64,000 bases of DNA from JAEYFP01 sp964566545 (GTDB lineage: Bacteria; Bacillota; Clostridia; Lachnospirales; Lachnospiraceae). Positions 1-9,027 of this stretch are shown here, piece by piece. The position numbers were made by a program, and so were the translations under genes. Under the pieces are notes generated by a model that saw only the letters and a program-made list of their open reading frames with translations, ran no database searches and was not told the origin of the DNA. Within the stretch, counting starts at the first letter, position 1. Each line of letters starts with the position of its first letter. The stretch spans positions 1 to 64,000 of the forward strand of contig CAZMIX010000002.1 of the NCBI GenBank assembly GCA_964566545.1, written 5' to 3'.

Positions 1-1194
1 TTCCGAAGGATCCGGCAGGTTCGTCGGGTTAGTCAGGTCTATGACATCTCCGTTTGTTTTGTGCACTTTATAAATAACGCTCGGCGCCGTCGTCACGAGG
101 TCGAGGTTATACTCCCGCTCCAACCGCTCCTGAATTACCTCCAGATGCAGCAACCCTAAAAAACCGCAGCGGAAACCGAAGCCAAGCGCGACCGATGTCT
201 CCGGCTCATAATTTAGGGAAGCATCATTTAACTGCAGCTTTTCAAGCGCGTCTCTCAAATCCGGATATTCTGCACCATCTGCCGGATACATGCCGCAATA
301 TACCATTGACAGTACCTTTTTATAGCCCGGCAGAGCTTCGGCACAAGGATTCTCTGCGTCCGTTACCGTATCGCCCACCGCCGTATCGCTGACATTTTTG
401 ATGCTGGCAGTGATATAGCCAACCATGCCCGCAGAAAGCTCATCGCAGGGAATGAACTGCCCTGCTCCAAAATAGCCAACCTCAACGACTTCCTCTTTTG
501 CCTTTGTTGCCATCATTTTAATCAGCGTGCCTTTTGTGACCCGCCCTTCCATGATCCGGCAGAAAATAATGACTCCCTTGTACGAATCATAGATCGAATC
601 AAAAATGAGCGCCTTTAACGGCGCTTTTGGATCTCCCTTCGGTGCCGGTATTTTACAAATGACCTTCTCAAGCACTTCCTCGATACCGATCCCATTCTTG
701 GCAGAAATCCGCGGCGCATCCTGCGCCTCGATCCCTATAATATCTTCGATTTCCTCTACAACACGATCCGGCTCAGCACCCGGCAAATCAATTTTATTGA
801 TCACCGGAAATACATCCAGATCATGATCGAGCGCGAGATAGACGTTGGCAAGTGTCTGTGCCTCAATCCCCTGCGCTGCGTCAACGACGAGAATCGCCCC
901 GTCACAAGCCGCAAGACTTCTGCTGACTTCGTAATTGAAATCAACATGTCCCGGCGTATCAATCAAATTAAGAATATATTCTTCGCCATTCCTGGCCTTA
1001 TAAATCGTACGGACTGCCTGGGATTTGATCGTGATTCCACGCTCTCTCTCCAAATCCATATTATCTAATATCTGCTCCTGCATCTCACGGCTCGTCAAAA
1101 GCCCCGTACGCTCTATGATTCGATCCGCCAACGTGGACTTTCCATGATCAATATGCGCAATAATACAAAAATTTCTAATTTTACTCTGATCCAT
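1..1194 (-). CDS. lepA: Elongation factor 4 (LepA), 3' part cut by window edge
   Basis: Ribosome-associated translational GTPase that back-translocates stalled ribosomes. My translation from the ATG at 1192-1194 begins [20 protein letters not shown], which holds the G1 P-loop (AHIDHGKST); the switch and G3 motifs follow ([15 protein letters not shown]), then G4 (NKID). The visible 398 residues cover the G domain, domain 2 and the LepA-typical [13 protein letters not shown] stretch. About 200 C-terminal residues lie outside the window. A good ribosome binding site (GAGGAGAAACGG) precedes the start. It follows spoIIP on the same strand by 80 bp, a gene order common in Lachnospiraceae. The reading frame is open throughout, so the truncation is only the window edge. 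Confidence 0.97.
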   Translation of the reverse strand, partial: MDQSKIRNFCIIAHIDHGKSTLADRIIERTGLLTSREMQEQILDNMDLERERGITIKSQAVRTIYKARNGEEYILNLIDTPGHVDFNYEVSRSLAACDGAILVVDAAQGIEAQTLANVYLALDHDLDVFPVINKIDLPGAEPDRVVEEIEDIIGIEAQDAPRISAKNGIGIEEVLEKVICKIPAPKGDPKAPLKALIFDSIYDSYKGVIIFCRIMEGRVTKGTLIKMMATKAKEEVVEVGYFGAGQFIPCDELSAGMVGYITASIKNVSDTAVGDTVTDAENPCAEALPGYKKVLSMVYCGMYPADGAEYPDLRDALEKLQLNDASLNYEPETSVALGFGFRCGFLGLLHLEVIQERLEREYNLDLVTTAPSVIYKVHKTNGDVIDLTNPTNLPDPSE

Positions 1195-1274
1195 CCGTTT
1201 CTCCTCAGTAACAAGCTTTTTGTTCACTTGTATAGTATAAATGTACGGGGCAAATATTGCAATAGAATTTCCCT

Positions 1275-2522
1275 TTATTCATCCTCCGTTGGGATAAGTA
1301 CCATATCCAGTATTCTTGCGAGGGGATCCATGGAAGCAAGCGCTTCTTCCAACGTGTTGGTCTGGGCTCCGACCTCGACAAGCAGACTCTTCGGGCAGTA
1401 ATGCATATTGTAGCGATAACCCTTTAAATAGATTTTTCTTACAAGATTTGGGTAATATTCACGCGCCTTTAACTGGAGCTGAAAAGCAAAAGCGAGGTTT
1501 TCATCGGTATACTCATTTGGCAGATCGGCGATATCGCCGAGCGTCGTCGTCCTGCTCAATCCGTTGAAAAACATAAACTGAGCCATCTGCTTACCATCCA
1601 CTTCTGTGACAAGCCTGCGTTCATTGCTGACGCCGTCTCTATGTACATCGATTACAACTTCTATTTCCGGATGCTGCGCAAGAATCTGCTCGAGCGCTTC
1701 TCCCGCCTGTGCATAGGCGTAATCCCTTTTTAAATCATAGATCCCCGTGTCATGAATGACTGTGTAACCGTAGCCGCGCAGCAGCTCTCCCAAACGCTCT
1801 CCAACACCAACTACCGTTGTGGAAAGGTCTCCCTCCACGCTGTCAAGATACCCTTCCTGAGAGTGCGTATGATAAATCAAAATACTTCCGCGTTCTTTTC
1901 CCTCTTTGATTGGCAGGGAAACATCTTTACTCATCAGGTTTTCCACATTTAACTGATCCGCGCTGATATAGGTCGTTTTATCAATTGCATAAAATTCCTT
2001 GACCAGCGTGCTGTAATCCTTTAGATCCTCAAGACTTACCTCACTTGCAATGATCGACATTTCGCTGTCGGACGCAAGATCCTGCGCTTTCTCAGATGTC
2101 ACGGCAGGGCTCTCTGCCGCCGCCTCATTTTCATTCAGCAACGCATCCCAGAGAGCCGCGTTCTCGTTTTCATCGTTGGCTTCCTGCTCCAGTATCCGGT
2201 AATACGTTTCCGAATCTTCTATTTCTGTCTCATAGGCTGCCTGTGTTTTGATATAGCGCATAATCGGAATATGATTGACAAGAACACGTTCCATGAAATC
2301 AGATTCGCCCGAACTGCTTTCCACCGCATAACTGAAAGAAGGCAGATATGTTTTCAATATCTGCCCCTGCAATCTATCAGAAATATATGCACCAAATGCC
2401 CTCTCTTCTTTAACCTCTACAGCAGAACGATGCAAAAAATAAAACCGGCTCAGACATGCGGCAAAAAAGATGCCTGCGGCATATCCGACAATTCTGTATT
2501 TTTGTTTCCGACGCCATCTCAC
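1275..2522 (-). CDS. spoIIP: Stage II sporulation protein P (SpoIIP)
   Basis: Peptidoglycan amidase/endopeptidase of the DMP machine that thins septal wall and drives engulfment of the forespore. The 415-residue product has an N-terminal membrane anchor (about residues 10-30), a variable Glu-rich linker, and a C-terminal amidase domain with the family signatures [12 protein letters not shown] and [11 protein letters not shown], which carry the zinc-ligand and catalytic residues. The start is GTG at 2520-2522 behind AGGAGGGATATGCG. It follows gpr by 85 bp on the same strand, as in Bacillus, with a possible sigma-E promoter in the gap. Function is secure; SpoIID and SpoIIM would be encoded elsewhere. 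Confidence 0.95.
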   Translation of the reverse strand: MRWRRKQKYRIVGYAAGIFFAACLSRFYFLHRSAVEVKEERAFGAYISDRLQGQILKTYLPSFSYAVESSSGESDFMERVLVNHIPIMRYIKTQAAYETEIEDSETYYRILEQEANDENENAALWDALLNENEAAAESPAVTSEKAQDLASDSEMSIIASEVSLEDLKDYSTLVKEFYAIDKTTYISADQLNVENLMSKDVSLPIKEGKERGSILIYHTHSQEGYLDSVEGDLSTTVVGVGERLGELLRGYGYTVIHDTGIYDLKRDYAYAQAGEALEQILAQHPEIEVVIDVHRDGVSNERRLVTEVDGKQMAQFMFFNGLSRTTTLGDIADLPNEYTDENLAFAFQLQLKAREYYPNLVRKIYLKGYRYNMHYCPKSLLVEVGAQTNTLEEALASMDPLARILDMVLIPTEDE

Positions 2523-2584
2523 CGCATATCCCTCCTGTCAGCACCCGCTGTCCGGTTTCCGTGCGCATCAAGGTACTCCTATAA

Positions 2585-2613
2585 ATTATATGCCTGTCCT
2601 CAGCAAGTTATGT
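2585..2613 (-). promoter_or_regulatory. Candidate sigma-E promoter for spoIIP
   Basis: Minus strand: CATATAAT (2585-2592) 14 bp after ACATAAC (2607-2613). The -10 resembles the sigma-E consensus CATACAAT and the spacing fits; the -35 is only fair. It overlaps the gpr stop codon. spoIIP has its own mother-cell promoter in B. subtilis, which makes this plausible but not proven. Confidence 0.35.
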
Positions 2614-3471
2614 GTGGAGGGCAAGGTTTAATGCTTCAGATATCGTGAACCCGAGACGCTTTATCATCTCGTCAATATCCTTTGGCGTCACATACATATT
2701 GTTCAAATCAGACATCACGTTGACCAGATTCTCAATTGCGTCATTGACAATTGTAGCCGCATCGACTACGGTCGGAACACCGATCGCTATGACTGGAACA
2801 CCAAGGCTTTCTTCCGTGATCGCATTCCGGTGATTGCCTACGCCGGAACCGGGATGAATTCCTGTATCTGTAATCTGAATTGTCCGGTTCAGCCGTTTTG
2901 TGCTTCTGGCCGCCAGAGCATCAATCGCAATCACAAGGGAGGGCTTTGTCTGCTCAATCACTCCTTTGATAATTTCCGCCGCTTCCATTCCGGTCTGAGC
3001 CATGACACCCGGCACAATGCCGCTGACGGCATGAACGCTTTCCGAAGAGTAGGCCGCTTTTCCATATTCGTTTATAATATGACGGGTAATCAGCAGATTC
3101 CCAATTACATGCGGCCCGAGCGCGTCCGGCGTCACTTCCCGATTTCCGAGACCCACGACAAGCACCGAGCTGTCAGAACCCGTTTTGGGTGCAATCTGCC
3201 TAATCAATTTTGCAAGCTCGCTTGAAATTTCCCGGTGATAATCCTCATCCGGCTCCGACATATTAGGAGCCTCCATTGTAATATAGGTTCCGGGCGGTTT
3301 CCCAAGCTCCTTTGCGGCGTTTTTCGTCAGAATCTTTACTCTTGTCACTTTGATCTGTGTCTTTTTATCGTAGTCCTCTTCGACCTCAACTCCCCGAACC
3401 TCCTCGGCTCCTTCACCGACACTTTCCCTTGCCTCAAGCGCCAAATCGGTTCTAATCCGAAATTCTCCCAC
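2608..3471 (-). CDS. gpr: Germination protease GPR (spore protease)
   Basis: Aspartic-like endoprotease (family A25) that degrades small acid-soluble spore proteins at germination and is made as an inactive zymogen in the forespore. Family hallmarks are FRIRTDLALEARE at the N-terminus, VVGLGNREVTPDALGP, and IAIDALAAR, which holds one of the active-site aspartates. An open frame extends upstream to an ATG at 3516, but the forespore-type promoter at 3527-3556 would start transcription only a few bases before that ATG. I therefore take GTG at 3469-3471, which has an AAAGGAAGGA site 8-9 bases upstream and gives 287 residues. Upstream neighbour of spoIIP; divergent from rpsT. Confidence 0.94.
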   Translation of the reverse strand: MGEFRIRTDLALEARESVGEGAEEVRGVEVEEDYDKKTQIKVTRVKILTKNAAKELGKPPGTYITMEAPNMSEPDEDYHREISSELAKLIRQIAPKTGSDSSVLVVGLGNREVTPDALGPHVIGNLLITRHIINEYGKAAYSSESVHAVSGIVPGVMAQTGMEAAEIIKGVIEQTKPSLVIAIDALAARSTKRLNRTIQITDTGIHPGSGVGNHRNAITEESLGVPVIAIGVPTVVDAATIVNDAIENLVNVMSDLNNMYVTPKDIDEMIKRLGFTISEALNLALHT

Positions 3472-3526
3472 GGCTCTGTTCCTTCCTTTCCAATGTCGTT
3501 CCAATCTTTTCGGCATTAACTGGTTA

Positions 3527-3556
3527 TAGTATGCACAGGTGGGATTAATTTATACA
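3527..3556 (-). promoter_or_regulatory. Sigma-G/sigma-F-type promoter for gpr
   Basis: Minus strand TGTATA (3551-3556), 17-bp spacer, CATACTA (3527-3533). This is a near-perfect match to the forespore consensus (TGNATA, CATNNTA). The expected transcript start near 3520 leaves no room for an RBS before the ATG at 3516 and supports the internal GTG start of gpr. Confidence 0.75.
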
Positions 3557-3573
3557 AAATCAAGAAAAAGGTA

Positions 3574-3602
3574 TTGACAGAAAACAAAGCATCTACTAAA
3601 CT
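3574..3602 (+). promoter_or_regulatory. Sigma-A promoter of rpsT
   Basis: TTGACA (3574-3579), 17-bp spacer, TAAACT (3597-3602). It gives a leader of about 100 nt ahead of rpsT. It is back to back with the gpr forespore promoter. Confidence 0.75.
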
Positions 3603-3707
3603 ATAGAGGTATGTTTATATTGAAGCGTCCGTGTCCGGATTCAGTATGATATGCAGGGTTCGGAATGTATCCGTATCCTTACTCTGTGGAAATAGGAGGT
3701 GTAAATC

Positions 3708-3971
3708 GTGGCTAATATTAAATCAGCAAAGAAGAGAATACTTGTTATTGAGAGAAAGACCGAGCGCAATAAAGCAATTAAGTCAAAGGTTAAAACTTAC
3801 ATTAAGAAAGTTTATGCTACCATTGACGCAAACGATAAGGAAGCTGCTAATGCTGCTTTGCTCGAAGCAATTTCAGAAATCAGCAAGGCTACATCAAAGG
3901 GCGTTTATCATAAGAGTACTTCTTCAAGAAAGATATCACGTATGACGAAGGCTGTTAATGCGATCGCTTAG
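3708..3971 (+). CDS. rpsT: 30S ribosomal protein S20
   Basis: Primary binder of 16S rRNA in the small subunit body. The 87-residue, Lys/Ala-rich, all-helical product begins MANIKSAKKRILVIERKT, the diagnostic S20 N-terminus, and is of usual length. The start follows ATAGGAGGTGTAAATC and uses GTG at 3708. It is monocistronic: a consensus sigma-A promoter lies about 105 bp upstream and a strong intrinsic terminator lies 30 bp after the stop. The location next to gpr is typical of Clostridia. Confidence 0.97.
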   Translation: MANIKSAKKRILVIERKTERNKAIKSKVKTYIKKVYATIDANDKEAANAALLEAISEISKATSKGVYHKSTSSRKISRMTKAVNAIA

Positions 3972-4000
3972 TTGATACCGATAAATAAGATTTATCACAT

Positions 4001-4045
4001 AAAAAAGGAACAACTCATACCGTCATGTGAGCTGTTCCTTTTTTA
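4001..4045 (+). terminator. Intrinsic terminator of rpsT
   Basis: A 19-bp near-perfect stem (left arm from 4001, right arm ending 4043, one A-C mismatch) with loop CGTCA and a T run. It can also stop minus-strand transcripts because the left arm begins with six A. Confidence 0.9.
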
Positions 4046-4172
4046 TTATATAGGAAATTTTATGCGCAGCTGCGTGCACGGAACAAAAGCTGTGCTGCCG
4101 TAATATTTGGCCGTGAGAGTGGACTAAGCACACTTTTGTCCTAATAAGAAATCTGTTAGAGTTTCATGCAGA

Positions 4173-5261
4173 TTATGCTTCCTTCTCCTGATCAGCCGGC
4201 ACAGTCTCGTCCTTTTCGGCCGACACAGCCTCGTCCTTTTCAGCCGGTACAGCCTCGTCCTGACCAGCAGGCGCGGCAGCTTTTGCAGGAGCTTTTTCAA
4301 ACGGATATTCGATACCCCATGCGGCGCGGATGCTGTCCATCAGGCGCATCATGCGCAGCGTTTCCATGTGCGGCATTTCCGGACATTCAATCCTGCCCTC
4401 ACGGATAGCCTGCATCGCCGAAAGCACCTCATATTCATAACCCGTCACCTGACACGGCGCGGCATATTCCGCAATAATCTTCCGCTCAAGGTTATATACG
4501 CGGACAGATTCATAGTTGTTGATATTCTCGATTTCAATATAGCCGTTTGTGCCGTTAATCATACCACGCCTGTCGGTTTGTGCGAGCATCGTCGCGTACA
4601 ACGCAGCCATCCTGCCGTCCTTATAGGTCAGCATAATCGTCTCCTGTGCATCCACACCGGAATCCAGTTTAATACAGGTTGCAGAAATACTCTCGATCTC
4701 ATCGCCGAATACCATCGAAGCGAAATTCAGCACATAAACACCCAAATCAAGCAGCGCGCCTCCGGCAAGCTCCAGTTTTACCATGCGCTCGATATGTTCA
4801 AGCGGATAGCCGAGATTCGCGGATAGCGAAGTGGGCTTGCCAATGATGCCGCTCTTGATGATATCATCGATCATCTGGCGCATTGGCATGTATCTTGTCC
4901 AGATCGCCTCTGTCAGAAGCAGTCCCCTCTCCTCCGCCATACGAAGCACTTCCTCGGCCTGCTTCGCATTTGCGGTAAATGCCTTTTCACACAGTACATG
5001 CTTGCCATGCTCAAGGCACAGCTTAATATGCTCATAATGATGAGAATGAGGTGTCGCAATATACACAAGCTCCACGTTTTCATCGGTTAACATCTCCACA
5101 TAAGAGCCATACGCCTTCTTAAAGCCAAATTTATCGGCAAATACCTGCGCACGCTTCATATCCCTTGCCGCTACCGCATAGCACTCGGCTCCCTTCAGCG
5201 GCTGCAATGTCGTTGCCATTGTTTTTGCGATTCCACCCGCACCTAAAATTGCAATGTTCAT
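4173..5261 (-). CDS. Gfo/Idh/MocA-family NAD(P)-dependent oxidoreductase
   Basis: Likely oxidises or reduces a sugar, cyclitol or related polyol with NAD(P). The N-terminal Rossmann fold has GAGGIAKTMA (residues 6-15), then the family motif EKAF (a variant of the usual EKP, whose Lys is catalytic) near residue 95 and the C-terminal alpha/beta substrate domain. The 362-residue length includes an unusual Ala/Glu/Asp/Lys-rich tail of about 35 residues encoded by a 24-bp tandem repeat; the enzyme fold appears complete before it. Substrate cannot be told from sequence. It stands downstream of the NYN gene on the same strand (33-bp gap), perhaps as an operon. Confidence 0.9.
   Translation of the reverse strand: MNIAILGAGGIAKTMATTLQPLKGAECYAVAARDMKRAQVFADKFGFKKAYGSYVEMLTDENVELVYIATPHSHHYEHIKLCLEHGKHVLCEKAFTANAKQAEEVLRMAEERGLLLTEAIWTRYMPMRQMIDDIIKSGIIGKPTSLSANLGYPLEHIERMVKLELAGGALLDLGVYVLNFASMVFGDEIESISATCIKLDSGVDAQETIMLTYKDGRMAALYATMLAQTDRRGMINGTNGYIEIENINNYESVRVYNLERKIIAEYAAPCQVTGYEYEVLSAMQAIREGRIECPEMPHMETLRMMRLMDSIRAAWGIEYPFEKAPAKAAAPAGQDEAVPAEKDEAVSAEKDETVPADQEKEA
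4197..4268 (-). repeat. 24-bp tandem repeat x3 in the C-terminal tail of the oxidoreductase
   Basis: Units 4197-4220, 4221-4244 and 4245-4268 encode AEKDETVP, AEKDEAVS and AGQDEAVP. Units differ at a few positions only. In-frame copy-number change would not disrupt the enzyme. Confidence 0.9.
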
Positions 5262-5294
5262 TATCCTTCATCCTCTCTTAAACTTTTTCTATTG

Positions 5295-6215
5295 TCAGTG
5301 TCCGCCGTCGGACTCACTTTTCTGCTCCACAATGTTGTTCTTTACGACCAGATCGTCCATATCCTTGATGAACTGAGAAAATTTACTGTACTCATAATCC
5401 CTGATATTAAAGTGCGGGATTTCTTTTTCCAGCTTTTGTTTCAGCTCGGACAAATACATCGTCTGGTTTTTCCCTTTTTTCACGATATCATTGACCATCC
5501 TCTCAATCTGCTCCTTTGCAATGCCGCTGCCGGTCAGATAAACATGAAGCGATTTCCCTTTCTGCGCCAATGCAATGCCTTTTACGCTCTCCAAAAACTT
5601 GGACAGCTTCGAATAGCCATAGTTACGAACGTCAAAATCAGCATGCCGGTTGCTGATCTTGTTACCAAGCTCTCCAACCGTCGTATCCTTTCCATTTGCT
5701 TCATTATCCGCGATAATTTTTAGAATTGTCTCTTCAATGTCTTTCCTGCTGACACCATTGGACTGCCCTTCCTCCTCCGCTGCCAATACCTCCAGATATT
5801 TGAAGAGTGTACACGAAGTCCGAAAGGCCTCTACGGTCTTTTTTTCACCCATGCCGATCACAAGCATGCCCGCTTCGCGCAGTCTCGATGCAAGCCTTGT
5901 AAAATCACTGTCGCTCGATACAATACAGAAGCCGTCTACCTTACCCGAATATAAAATATCCATTGCATCAATAATCATCGCCGAATCTGTTGAATTTTTC
6001 CCTTGGGTGTAGCCATACTGCTGCATCGGCGTGATCGAATTTTTCAGTACAATTTCTTTCCAGCTTGAGGAAATCGGACTTGTCCAGTCTCCATATGCCC
6101 GTTTATATGTCGCAACACCATAATTGGAAATCTCGTCCAAAATATATTTAATATACTTTGTCGATATATTTTCGGAATCAATCAGTACCGCCAGTCTCTT
6201 TCCATCCTCTTCCAT
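5295..6215 (-). CDS. NYN-domain protein with two LOTUS/OST-HTH domains
   Basis: Predicted RNA-directed nuclease or RNA-binding protein. Residues 1-150 form a NYN (PIN-like) domain with the acidic metal-binding set LIDSENI, NSTDSAMIIDAMD and SSDSDF. Two tandem LOTUS-like winged-helix domains follow (about 158-230 and 235-300), each with the VGELGNKI/LSELKQKL helix and the NYGYSKLSKF or DYEYSKFSQF signature; LOTUS domains bind RNA, G-quadruplexes or partners. The 306-residue architecture is known in bacteria as LabA/YaiI-like, mostly uncharacterised. RBS GAGGAGAGG precedes the ATG. Cellular target unknown. Confidence 0.9.
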   Translation of the reverse strand: MEEDGKRLAVLIDSENISTKYIKYILDEISNYGVATYKRAYGDWTSPISSSWKEIVLKNSITPMQQYGYTQGKNSTDSAMIIDAMDILYSGKVDGFCIVSSDSDFTRLASRLREAGMLVIGMGEKKTVEAFRTSCTLFKYLEVLAAEEEGQSNGVSRKDIEETILKIIADNEANGKDTTVGELGNKISNRHADFDVRNYGYSKLSKFLESVKGIALAQKGKSLHVYLTGSGIAKEQIERMVNDIVKKGKNQTMYLSELKQKLEKEIPHFNIRDYEYSKFSQFIKDMDDLVVKNNIVEQKSESDGGH

Positions 6216-6295
6216 TTATAAATACCTCTCCTCTTTTATTTTTATCGAACGATTGCATCGTCGTGCAGTTCCCCACTTGATTGAAAATAAGCCGC

Positions 6296-6706
6296 TCAAA
6301 GTGCCGAAGACAGTGCTTCATAAAATTCCGGCTTTTCTCTTTTGACTGAAATCGGTCTGCCTCCTTTATTTAAAAAGCAGTGGCTTGTCCTGCCTGACGT
6401 GCAAAGCTCACCCGTCCCCGCATCAAAAATTCGGTAACCGACAACAAGCTTAATGCCGTTAAATTTTTCGACCGACACCTCCGTGCGCACCGTATCCCCG
6501 TAACGTACCATTTTCCGATACTCGCATTCCACATGCAGCACCGGACTGATTACGCCCTCCTGCTCCAGCCGGCCATACGCATAGCCCATATCCTCTAAAA
6601 ATGCCGTACGAGCCTCTTCAAACCAGCGGATATAATTGGAATGGTGGATCACACCCATTTGATCGGTCTCATAATATTGTGTTTGGTGCAGATAAGAATA
6701 GCTCAT
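6296..6706 (-). CDS. Acyl-CoA thioesterase, hot-dog fold (4HBT/YbgC type)
   Basis: Hydrolyses an acyl-CoA thioester. The 136-residue single hot-dog domain carries YYETDQMGVIHHSNYIRWFEEART, in which the Asp near residue 16 and the HHSNY segment match the 4-hydroxybenzoyl-CoA thioesterase active site. Length fits the family. The RBS GGAGAAGAGAAC fits the ATG at 6704-6706. It precedes the NYN gene by 80 bp on the same strand. The substrate (short or medium-chain or aromatic acyl-CoA) cannot be told from the sequence. Confidence 0.9.
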   Translation of the reverse strand: MSYSYLHQTQYYETDQMGVIHHSNYIRWFEEARTAFLEDMGYAYGRLEQEGVISPVLHVECEYRKMVRYGDTVRTEVSVEKFNGIKLVVGYRIFDAGTGELCTSGRTSHCFLNKGGRPISVKREKPEFYEALSSAL

Positions 6707-6911
6707 GTTCTCTTCTCCGGCAATTTTAGTATGTTTCCTGTTTATTTTACCCCATTTCAGACGTATTTACAATGAAAATCTGCCACTCCATAGTTACAAA
6801 TCCATGTTTGCAATTTTTTCTCAATTTCTTCACAAAATGTTCACTGGACTTTGTCCCATCTCTGATATATGATAAAAAACGGAGCGGAAAAATCAGAAAA
6901 GGAGCATTCTA

Positions 6912-7496
6912 TTGAGAAAAAAATCCCATATTTCATTAGCAATGTATTTGGTCAACAATGTGGATACACGCGAGCTTTTTAAACATCGCAGATCCTTTTA
7001 TATCGGCAGTATCCTGCCTGACTGCAAGCCTTCTTTTTTAACGACGCGTCACGAGTTTGACGGCACGTTTCAAATGGTAAAAGAACGCATTTTAAAGCTG
7101 ACCACGCAGTCTGGTTTTGTCAATGGCGATTCCAGTTCTTATATGCGTGATTTGGGACAGATCATCCATTATGTAGCAGACTATTTTACTTTTCCTCATA
7201 ATGAGATTTATGGCGGCAGTCTGAAAGATCACTGCACTTACGAAAAAACTCTGAAATTCAGTTTGCGCGAATATATTCGCAGCGGCGAAGCGGAGAGGAA
7301 TAAGAGGCAGCCCGCTTGCATTGATACCCCGCAGGCTCTGTTTGCTTTTATTCAGAAGGCACATGAGGAATACCTGAAAATGAAACATTCTGTCGAGGAG
7401 GACTGCATGTACATTGTGCGTATTTGCCATCAGGTCGTTACCTCGATTTTGCAGCTTTTTCAGCAACGCCTCAGACCCGTCTCGGTTTTTGCATAA
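6912..7496 (+). CDS. Zinc-dependent phospholipase C-like protein
   Basis: Member of the Zn_dep_PLPC family (PF00882-like), cytoplasmic as no signal peptide is visible. The 194-residue product shows the pattern of metal-binding His/Asp residues: HISLAMYLV near the start, GSILPDCKPSF, THEFDGT, LGQIIHYVADYFTFPHN and KDHCTYE. The start is TTG at 6912, chosen because AAAAGGAGC lies seven bases upstream; the next ATG (6942) would remove the first conserved His. Bacterial members are often lone genes of unknown role in membrane lipid turnover. Convergent with serS. Confidence 0.85.
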   Translation: MRKKSHISLAMYLVNNVDTRELFKHRRSFYIGSILPDCKPSFLTTRHEFDGTFQMVKERILKLTTQSGFVNGDSSSYMRDLGQIIHYVADYFTFPHNEIYGGSLKDHCTYEKTLKFSLREYIRSGEAERNKRQPACIDTPQALFAFIQKAHEEYLKMKHSVEEDCMYIVRICHQVVTSILQLFQQRLRPVSVFA

Positions 7497-7521
7497 TAGA
7501 ATATCATATACGCTGTGCACA

Positions 7522-7570
7522 TAAAAAAAGATATCTCCCGCTTAGCCGGAAATGAGATATCTTTTTTTAT
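7522..7570. terminator. Bidirectional intrinsic terminator between the PLC-like gene and serS
   Basis: A perfect 15-bp inverted repeat (AAAAAAAGATATCTC / GAGATATCTTTTTTT) around a 16-nt loop, with A and T runs on either side, works on both strands. Confidence 0.9.
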
Positions 7571-7603
7571 TGCTTATTATCAAGCCTGCAAAAAAATCAG
7601 GTA

Positions 7604-8890
7604 TCAATGCTTTGGAATCAGTTTTTCCTTGCCGCCCATATACGGCCTTAAAACTTTTGGGATGTTGACGCTACCATCCTCGTTCAGATTGTTTTCCAAA
7701 AATGCGATGAGCATCCTCGGCGGCGCAACGACCGTATTATTGAGTGTATGCGCAAAATATTTTCCGTTTTCACCGTTTACACGAATTTTTAAACGTCTTG
7801 CCTGTGCGTCCCCTAAATTCGAGCAGCTTCCTACTTCAAAATATTTTTTCTGTCTTGGAGACCATGCCTCCACATCGAAGGATTTTACCTTTAGGTCGGC
7901 CAAATCTCCCGAGCAGCACTCCAGCGTCCTTACCGGAATATCCATGGAACAAAACAGATCGACCGTGTTCTGCCACAGCGCGTCAAACCACTTCATACTT
8001 TCCTCCGGCTTGCATACGACGATCATCTCCTGCTTTTCGAACTGATGGATCCGGTAAACGCCTCTTTCCTCAATACCATGCGCGCCCTTTTCTTTTCTGA
8101 AGCACGGGGAATAGCTTGTTAAAGTCTTGGGAAGCTCCTCCTCAGAAATAATCGTATCAATAAACTTCCCGATCATTGAATGCTCACTCGTACCGATCAG
8201 ATACAGATCCTCCCCCTCGATTTTATACATCATTGCGTCCATCTCGGCAAAGCTCATAACGCCTGTCACAACATTGCTGCGGATCATAAACGGAGGAATG
8301 CAATAAGTAAAGCCCCTGTCAATCATAAAATCCCTCGCATAAGAAATGACCGCAGAATGCAGCCTCGCAATATCTCCCATTAAATAATAAAATCCGTTTC
8401 CGGCCACTCGACCCGCGCCATCCAAATCAATACCGTCAAAGCGCTCCATGATTTACGTATGATACGGAATCACAAAGTCGGGAACAACCGGCTCGCCATA
8501 CTTGGTTACCTCCACGTTCTCCGCATCATTCCTGCCGATCGGTACGCTGGGATCGATTATGTTTGGCAGCGTCATCATGTTCTTTGTGATCTTTTCTGTC
8601 AGCTCAGCTTCCTGCTCTTCAAGTTTTGCAAGGCGCTCCGAATTTGCGGTTACCTTCTTCTTTATCTCTTCTGCCTCTTCCCTTTTTCCCTGAGCCATCA
8701 ACGCGCCAACCTGCTTGGAAATTTTATTCCTGTCCGAACGCAGTTCATCGGCTTCCTGCTTTGCGCTCCGGCTTTCCTCGTCTAATTTGATTACTTCATC
8801 AACAAGAGGAAGCTTCTCCTCCTGAAACTTGTTTTTTAAGTTCTGCTTTACCGCATCCGGGTTTTCCCTGACAAATTTTATATCTAACAT
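7604..8890 (-). pseudogene. serS: Seryl-tRNA synthetase interrupted by one in-frame TAA
   Basis: Charges tRNA-Ser with serine. From ATG 8888-8890 the frame reads the N-terminal tRNA-binding coiled coil (residues 1-145, ending DFVIPYHT), then TAA at 8453-8455, then continues in the same frame as IMERFDGIDLDG and the complete class II core (motif 2 around CFRKEKGAHG, motif 3 NNTVVAPPRMLIAF), ending 7604. The total, 428 codons, is normal SerRS length. As I recall the family, this position is Glu before IM, so one GAA to TAA change would explain it. The stop falls between the tRNA-binding arm and the catalytic core; an ATG follows three bases later, so reinitiation is conceivable, but it has no Shine-Dalgarno. 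Sequencing error is the simplest alternative. Confidence 0.9.
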
Positions 8891-8911
8891 ATCATCCTCC
8901 TGAAATAGATA

Positions 8912-8938
8912 TGGCTATGGACAATAAGTCCATAGCCA
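8912..8938 (-). promoter_or_regulatory. Perfect 11-bp hairpin in the carB-serS gap
   Basis: TGGCTATGGAC-aataa-GTCCATAGCCA. On the minus strand it lies 12 bp upstream of the serS RBS and is followed by only a weak U-rich stretch, so it may be a weak carB terminator or a leader hairpin. No T-box bulge or AGGGTGG sequence is present. Confidence 0.5.
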
Positions 8939-9027
8939 GTATAAACTGTTTTATGTATTTTCGCAAGTCTCGCTTATCAATTCTTTCTGTAAACGGCACA
9001 TCTATTGATATTTGTGACAATGGTTCA

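Noticed and set aside
7092..7520. Minus-strand 142-codon frame opposite the phospholipase-like gene
   Set aside because: Antisense to a gene with conserved metal-binding residues and a good RBS.
8891..9027. T-box leader ahead of serS
   Set aside because: The 137-bp gap holds only one simple hairpin; no specifier loop or AGGGTGGNACCGCG sequence.
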